64,000 bases of DNA from an uncultured Arachnia sp. (GTDB lineage: Bacteria; Actinomycetota; Actinomycetes; Propionibacteriales; Propionibacteriaceae): the NCBI GenBank assembly GCA_947493705.1, contig CANLSH010000016.1:1-64000 (forward strand), in the 5' to 3' direction. The notes below the pieces were generated by a model, which saw only the letters and a program-made list of their open reading frames with translations, did not search any database and was not told the origin of the DNA. A program made the position numbers and the translations under genes. Within the stretch, counting starts at the first letter, position 1, and every line of letters begins with the position of its first letter. Of the stretch, positions 59,217-64,000 are shown one piece after another.

Positions 59217-60797
59217 GTGACGACGGTTCTGATCTACCTGTTGGTGGTCTTCGCTGCGGGACTGTTGGCCATTGCCATCCGCCTTCCACCGCTGGTGGGG
59301 TTCCTGGCCGCAGGATTCATCCTCAACGGCCTCGGCGTTCAGGAAGCTGCCGTCCTCGACACCCTCTCTGAACTCGGCGTGACCCTGATGCTCTTCGCGA
59401 TCGGGTTGAAGCTGAACGTGAAGCAGTTGCTGGGCAAGGAAGTGTGGCTGACGGCCACCGCACACATGGCTGGAGCCGTGGTGGTGGGTTCCGGATTCCT
59501 CGGACTGCTGGCCTGGATGGGAGCGCTCACCGTCTCGAGCATCCCCATCATTGGAGTACTCGCGTTTGCGCTCTCCTTCTCCAGCACTGTCTTCGTCATC
59601 AAGATTCTGCAGGACCGAGGTGACGAACAAGCGCTCTATGGACGCATCGCCATCGGCGTGCTGATCATGCAGGACATCGCCGCCGTGGTCTTCATCTCTG
59701 TGTCGCGCGGTACCCCGCCCAGCCCGCTGGCGCTCGGCCTCCTGATTCTCGTGCCGCTGCTGTGGTTGTTCTTCAAGCGGTTCCACCGGTTGGGACGCGC
59801 AGAGATGCAGGCACTGTTCGGCATTTTCATGGCGTTGGTTCCCGGATACGCGCTCTTTGATTACGTGGGGCTGTACGGGAGTCTTGGCGCACTCATCATG
59901 GGAATGGTTCTCGCCTCCCACCCCGGTGCTGACCAGCTCTCGCGCAGCCTCTTCACACTCAAGGAACTGCTGCTGATCGGTTTTTTCGTCAACATCGGTT
60001 TCACCGGCCTCCCAGACACGCAGAACGTCGTTGTGGGTCTGCTGCTGCTCCTCCTGCTACCGCTGCAGGGTCTGGGCTACTGGGTGCTGCTGTGGGCGCA
60101 GGGCATGCGTCACCGCACAAGCCTCCTCGCTGCGACGTTGCTCTGCAACTATTCGGAATTCGGCCTGATCGTGGCCGCCACCGGTGTCACGGCCGGCTGG
60201 TTGCCTGAGCACTGGCTGGTGACCATCACCATCGCCGTGGCCGCCAGCTTCGTCATCTCCGCCGTCGCGAACCCGCGTCGGACGTCCTTGATGTCCCAGT
60301 TCGCCAGTAGGTTCCCCAAACGTCCTCCCGAGAAATTGCACCATCACGACAGGCCCATCCCCATCGGCAACGCGCGTGCCCTGGTGCTCGGCATGGGTCG
60401 CGTCGGGCGCGCGTCGTACAACCAACTGGTCGACGAGTACGGGCTTGACACCCTGGGGGTTGAGCACGACCCGGATCGGGTTGAGAGTCTCCTCAAAGGT
60501 GGCATGAAGGTCATCGAGGGTGACGCCACGGACACCGACTTCTGGGACCGGGTGATCCGCAATGGCCTCATCGAAGTCATCGTGCTGGCCATGCCCTCCC
60601 AACACGCCAACACTGACGCCCTGGAGGAGATCCGAAGCCGGGACTACACCGGAACAGTGGCAGCCGTGGCGTTGTACCTTGACGACGTGGATGAGCTCTA
60701 CGATCACGGCATCGATGTAGTGGTGCACATGTACGGCGGTGCGGGCCGCGATCTTGCGGACCAGAGCATGGAAGCCAGACGCGAACAGAGCCACTGA
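59217..60797 (+). CDS. CPA2 cation:proton antiporter with TrkA-N domain (KefB/YbaL-like)
   Basis: 526 aa from GTG 59217, with GAGGGTGAT upstream. About 12 helices (residues 1-360) with the antiporter motifs LGVTLMLFAIGLKL and FSFSSTVFVIKIL, and a central CNYSEFGLIVAATG. A cytoplasmic TrkA-N NAD-binding domain follows (ARALVLGMGRVGRASYNQLVDEYG, VIEGDATDTDFWD). K+/H+ or Na+/H+ exchange is expected, gated by NAD(H). It stands alone on this strand. Confidence 0.92.
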   Translation: MTTVLIYLLVVFAAGLLAIAIRLPPLVGFLAAGFILNGLGVQEAAVLDTLSELGVTLMLFAIGLKLNVKQLLGKEVWLTATAHMAGAVVVGSGFLGLLAWMGALTVSSIPIIGVLAFALSFSSTVFVIKILQDRGDEQALYGRIAIGVLIMQDIAAVVFISVSRGTPPSPLALGLLILVPLLWLFFKRFHRLGRAEMQALFGIFMALVPGYALFDYVGLYGSLGALIMGMVLASHPGADQLSRSLFTLKELLLIGFFVNIGFTGLPDTQNVVVGLLLLLLLPLQGLGYWVLLWAQGMRHRTSLLAATLLCNYSEFGLIVAATGVTAGWLPEHWLVTITIAVAASFVISAVANPRRTSLMSQFASRFPKRPPEKLHHHDRPIPIGNARALVLGMGRVGRASYNQLVDEYGLDTLGVEHDPDRVESLLKGGMKVIEGDATDTDFWDRVIRNGLIEVIVLAMPSQHANTDALEEIRSRDYTGTVAAVALYLDDVDELYDHGIDVVVHMYGGAGRDLADQSMEARREQSH

Positions 60798-60830
60798 GGC
60801 TGACGGCGATGCGTGCGTCGCCCCAACCCG

Positions 60831-61559
60831 TCAACTCACGGGAGGGAAACCATCCTTGGCTGTGCGCGCGATCTTCTTCAGCATCCTGCGATCCGCCCAC
60901 GCACCGATCAGCCCGCCCAAACCGGGAATTGCTTTGCCGAACAGCCGCACTGACCGAAGACCGAAGCGGCGCAACATCCGTCCTCCCAGAGCCCGAGCGA
61001 CAGCCGACGACGGTGAGAACGGCACGCGCTTGGCGATCTGGCGGGTTGCGGCCCCCGTGATGGGGCCGAGCCCAATGCTGGCGAGCACATCCTCGGACTC
61101 CTCGCCCACGAGAGCGGCCAGGACACGGCTGCGAATCTCTTCATCATCAAGGTCGTAGCCTCGAATGACGGCGATCGCACCCACCATGCGCGTGGCCTGA
61201 ACGTAGAACTCAAAAATGTTGGCGGGCAGCAGGAACGGCAAGGTGAACAGGCCTCCCAATCCTGTCAGGAAGCCCGCCGCTGTCACCCCCCGACGGTGTT
61301 GACGCACGACGCGCCGTATCGCCTTCTTGTGGTTCTTCGGGAAGCGTTTGGTGGCGCGGCGGGCGATTTCGTCGGCCGATGAGTACTTGAGCTTTCCATT
61401 CAGGCCAATCTCGCGGAAGGCCTCCACCATCGACTGAAGAGCGCTTTCCACGCCGTTTTGCTCGTCGCTCTCCACCGCGCCGGAACGAACTTCCCTCATG
61501 GCCTTGCGCGTGACGCGGGTGGCGGAATCGTCCTTGCGCAGAAGTCCGAACAGTCCCAT
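60831..61559 (-). CDS. EcsC-family protein
   Basis: 242 aa from ATG 61559, with GGAGACC upstream; the 340-aa open frame starts too early. Most conserved is the central hydrophobic part, AAGFLTGLGGLFTLPFLLPANIFEFYVQATRMVGAIAVIRGYDL, as in EcsC proteins, with a basic N-terminal helical region. EcsC was named from the Bacillus Ecs transporter locus, but no ABC transporter lies here and the role is unknown. Convergent with the antiporter gene. Confidence 0.8.
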   Translation of the reverse strand: MGLFGLLRKDDSATRVTRKAMREVRSGAVESDEQNGVESALQSMVEAFREIGLNGKLKYSSADEIARRATKRFPKNHKKAIRRVVRQHRRGVTAAGFLTGLGGLFTLPFLLPANIFEFYVQATRMVGAIAVIRGYDLDDEEIRSRVLAALVGEESEDVLASIGLGPITGAATRQIAKRVPFSPSSAVARALGGRMLRRFGLRSVRLFGKAIPGLGGLIGAWADRRMLKKIARTAKDGFPPVS

Positions 61560-61749
61560 GGGGTCTCCATCTCTCTCATGTGATCGAGGCGGACGAGGGT
61601 TTGCGTCGAACGCCGCCCACAGCGTACCCACTGAGGGTGTCGTGTCCGGGCCGACCTTGCTTCTATGATCGTGATGTGAACGACGGTCAAAGTACAGAGC
61701 CCTTAGGGGCGCACGGGTCCGGATCTCCAGGCGGGTCACGGGTGAAGAG

Positions 61750-63117
61750 GTGCTGACCGAGTGGTTGCTGTTGCTCCTCGTGGTTGTACTCGTTGCCGCA
61801 AACGCGGCCTTCGTAGCGGCCGAGTTTGCGTTGGTGACCGTGGACCGGCCCACGGTTGCTCAACTGGCCGAGGATGATCCCAGAGCCGCCTCCCTGCAGG
61901 CCGGGTTGCGGACACTGTCCACACAACTGTCCGGCGCCCAGCTGGGGATCACGATCACCTCTCTGGTGGTGGGATTCATTGCTGAGCCATCGATCGCGGC
62001 ATTGTTGCGAGTCCCCATCGAACGAGCGGGGCTCCCCGACCAGAGCACCACTGTGGTGGCCTTCACCGCTGCCTTCCTGATCGCCACCCTGACGCAGATG
62101 GTGTTCGGCGAGCTCGTGCCGAAGAACTGGGCCATCGCCGAGCCGCTCAAGGTGGGGCGTGCAGTCGTTGGTTTTCAACGGGGGTTCAGCTGGGTGATGA
62201 CACCGCTGCTCTTCGTACTCAATGGCACCGCCAATTCGATTGTGCGCGCGCTCGGGATGGAACCGCAGGAGGAACTGGCGTCTGCTCGTTCAGCACAGGA
62301 ACTCGGCTCCCTGGCTGCCCGTTCTGCTCAGCAGGGAACCCTGGAGCAGGACTTGGCCAAACGCCTGGAGCGCTCTGTCTCCATGGGTGACATCACTGCG
62401 TCGGACGCGATGACGCCGCGTCCCCGCGTCAGATTCCTCGATATGGAACAGAGCGCCGCGGATGTGCTTGACGTGACCGCCTCCACTGGTCACGCCCGGT
62501 TCCCTGTGATCTCCGACAGCGTGGACAAAATCCACGGTGTGGTGCATTTCAAGGATGCACTCGCCGTCTCAGCCGGTCAGCGTGAAGCCACGTCAATTGC
62601 CACGCTGATTCGTCCCGTCAGAGCAGTTCCATCCACGATGCCGCTCGCCTCGGTGCTCGAAGTGCTGCGCCCCGGCGTGCAGATGGCGGTGGTGGTGGAT
62701 GAGTACGGCGGTACCGATGGCGTCGTGACGCTGGAAGACGTGGTGGAGGAGCTCGTCGGCGAGATCGACGACGAACAGGACATGCCATCGCGTGTCTACC
62801 GCCAACTGGGCGAGCAACGATGGGCACTCTCAGGGCTCCTGCGCCCTGACGAAGTGGGTGAGGCTCTGAAGCTGGAACTACCGGAAGCCCGCGAGTCGGA
62901 CACACTGGGAGGCCTCATCACAGAACGTCTGGAACGATTCCCACAGGTGGGCGACGAGGTGGTCCTGGAGGTACGGGACGAATCCCGGATGGATTCGGAC
63001 GGACTCCCCAGTCCCATGGCCGCGCGGCTCTCCGTCACCCGACTCGACGGTTGGCGGGTTGACCGACTGACTCTCAGCATCGAAGAACTGGACGATGAGG
63101 GGGCCGAAGATGTTTGA
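61750..63117 (+). CDS. CNNM/CorC-type (hemolysin family) transporter-like membrane protein
   Basis: 455 aa from GTG 61750. A DUF21 (CNNM) domain of three to four helices opens the protein (LLLLLVVVLVAANAAFVAAEFALVTVDRP, LGITITSLVVGFIAEPSIAALL, FGELVPKNWAI). Two CBS repeats follow (TPRPRVRFLDMEQSAADVLDVTASTGHARFPV; VLEVLRPGVQMAVVVDEYGGTDGVVTLEDVVEELVGEI) and a CorC/HlyC C-terminal domain (RWALSGLLRPDEVGEAL). Members are implicated in Mg2+/Co2+ export or resistance. It overlaps the next gene by 8 bp. Confidence 0.92.
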   Translation: MLTEWLLLLLVVVLVAANAAFVAAEFALVTVDRPTVAQLAEDDPRAASLQAGLRTLSTQLSGAQLGITITSLVVGFIAEPSIAALLRVPIERAGLPDQSTTVVAFTAAFLIATLTQMVFGELVPKNWAIAEPLKVGRAVVGFQRGFSWVMTPLLFVLNGTANSIVRALGMEPQEELASARSAQELGSLAARSAQQGTLEQDLAKRLERSVSMGDITASDAMTPRPRVRFLDMEQSAADVLDVTASTGHARFPVISDSVDKIHGVVHFKDALAVSAGQREATSIATLIRPVRAVPSTMPLASVLEVLRPGVQMAVVVDEYGGTDGVVTLEDVVEELVGEIDDEQDMPSRVYRQLGEQRWALSGLLRPDEVGEALKLELPEARESDTLGGLITERLERFPQVGDEVVLEVRDESRMDSDGLPSPMAARLSVTRLDGWRVDRLTLSIEELDDEGAEDV

Positions 63118-64000
63118 TCTCACCGCCATCCTCATCGCCGTCGCCCTGCTGATCGGCAATGCATTCTTCGTGGGCGCGGAGTTCGCGCTCATCGCTGCCC
63201 GCCGAACCCAGATTGAGCCGCGGGCCGCAGCTGGTTCGCGGGCGGCCCGGATCACACTGCGCGCCATGGAACACGTCTCGCTCATGTTGGCCGGTGCACA
63301 ATTGGGCATCACGATGTGCTCGCTGGGTCTCGGTGCCGTGGGTGAGCCCGCCGTGGCTCATGCCCTGGAGGTCCCATTGGCGGCCATCGGCGTGAGCGGG
63401 GCACTTCTGCACACCATCTCCTTCGCCGTCGCTCTTGCCATTGTCGTGTTCCTGCACATGGTGCTGGGTGAGATGGTGCCGAAGAACATCGCGATTGCAG
63501 GACCGGAGCGTTCAGCGCTGGTCCTTGGCCCCATCCTGTACGGGATCGTGCTGATTCTGCGGCCGCTCATCTGGTTGCTGAACTGGATCGCCAATGCCGT
63601 GTTGCGTGTCCTGAAGGTGGAGCCCCAGGATGAGGTCACGTCTGTCTTCACTGCCGCAGAAGTGACGGCGTTCATCGCGGAATCACGTGAGGAGGGTCTC
63701 CTTGAAGACAACCAGCACCAGCTCCTCACCGGAGCGGTGACCATGAGCAACGAATCCGTCGACACGGTCCTGGTTCCTCTCTCGGATCTGAGCACTCTGC
63801 CGCGGGATATCAGCGCGACGGAGGTGGAGCAGGAGTTTGTGCGGACCGGATTCTCGCGTTTTCCCGTTTCTGCGCCCGAGGGAGATCTTGTGGGATACGT
63901 CCACCTCAAGGACTTCCTGCGACTGTCACCGCAGGAGGCTGATGAACCCGTGGACGATCATGTGATCCGGCCATTGGCCACGATTCCGCGGGATGCAACC
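63110..64000 (+). CDS. Second CNNM/CorC-type protein (3' partial)
   Basis: 297 codons from ATG 63110 to the right edge; overlaps the preceding paralogue by 8 bp. DUF21 domain (LLIGNAFFVGAEFALIAARRTQIE, LGITMCSLGLGAVGEPAVAHALE, VLGEMVPKNIAI), then the first CBS repeat (SRFPVSAPEGDLVGYVHLKDFL). The CorC C-terminus would lie beyond the window. Tandem paralogues of this kind are common in Actinomycetota and may form a hetero-oligomer. Confidence 0.92.
   Translation, partial: MFDLTAILIAVALLIGNAFFVGAEFALIAARRTQIEPRAAAGSRAARITLRAMEHVSLMLAGAQLGITMCSLGLGAVGEPAVAHALEVPLAAIGVSGALLHTISFAVALAIVVFLHMVLGEMVPKNIAIAGPERSALVLGPILYGIVLILRPLIWLLNWIANAVLRVLKVEPQDEVTSVFTAAEVTAFIAESREEGLLEDNQHQLLTGAVTMSNESVDTVLVPLSDLSTLPRDISATEVEQEFVRTGFSRFPVSAPEGDLVGYVHLKDFLRLSPQEADEPVDDHVIRPLATIPRDAT

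Overview
The window is high-GC, gene-dense and uses GTG/TTG starts freely. It carries a Mycobacterium-like block (a DUF5318 gene overlapping a class A PBP, followed by an Rv0051-like membrane protein), mycothiol-type DinB and DUF4282 proteins, a membrane pyrophosphatase and a PPDK/PDRP pair. This points to an Actinomycetota chromosome, and the PPi-centred metabolism would suit the Propionibacteriales. That placement is inference; there is no rRNA or tRNA in the window to test it.

Layout. 1-5.4 kb: end of a Pro-rich protein, an MscS channel, then the DUF5318-PBP-membrane protein block for cell-wall synthesis. 5.4-7.6 kb: a FemAB-type aminoacyltransferase coupled to an alanine-racemase-fold protein. 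7.6-13.7 kb: DUF4282 protein, H+-pyrophosphatase with a lipoprotein-like N-terminus, small GntR regulator, FUSC membrane protein, DinB-fold protein. 13.8-20.7 kb: an accessory stretch with a large 2OG-Fe(II) oxygenase, an orphan ribbon-helix-helix protein, an ORF fused from pieces of two unrelated helicases, an ImmA/IrrE-DUF4411 pair and a DUF222/HNH gene broken by two in-frame stops. 20.7-28.6 kb: MFS exporter, sulfatase, SbcCD nuclease and a VapBC module with an 8-bp tandem-repeat operator.

28.6-36.1 kb holds the least explained locus. A three-gene operon encodes two large proteins of unknown family, related to each other, and a modular cell-wall hydrolase with no signal peptide. Nearby on the same strand is a Nal1-like trypsin-fold protease, with an SDR gene in between on the opposite strand. 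I regard this as the best candidate for an undescribed system.

36.4-48.6 kb: PDRP and PPDK, a quinone-oxidoreductase-like MDR enzyme, a PepSY lipoprotein, a pentapeptide-like protein, a MetPS-type transporter (the 46-aa MetS gene is easily missed) with an array of ACCA-N-TGGT sites upstream, acetyl-CoA synthetase, YaaA and a lipoprotein polysaccharide deacetylase. 48.7-57.6 kb is a nitrogen-catabolic locus: a GntR/FCD regulator, a heliorhodopsin, carbamate kinase, an ankyrin protein, DUF2877, FdrA and DUF1116 proteins (the E. coli AllH/AllF/AllG oxamate carbamoyltransferase set) and an NCS2-like permease. A perfect TGGTATACCA site lies between carbamate kinase and the ankyrin gene. The heliorhodopsin follows carbamate kinase by 49 bp, so light sensing and carbamoyl/ammonia metabolism may be linked here.

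57.8-64 kb: a probably leaderless MarR-WrbA operon, a CPA2 antiporter with a TrkA-N domain, an EcsC-like protein and two tandem CNNM/CorC-type membrane proteins, the second cut by the window edge. I saw no tRNA, rRNA, CRISPR array, IS element or prophage.
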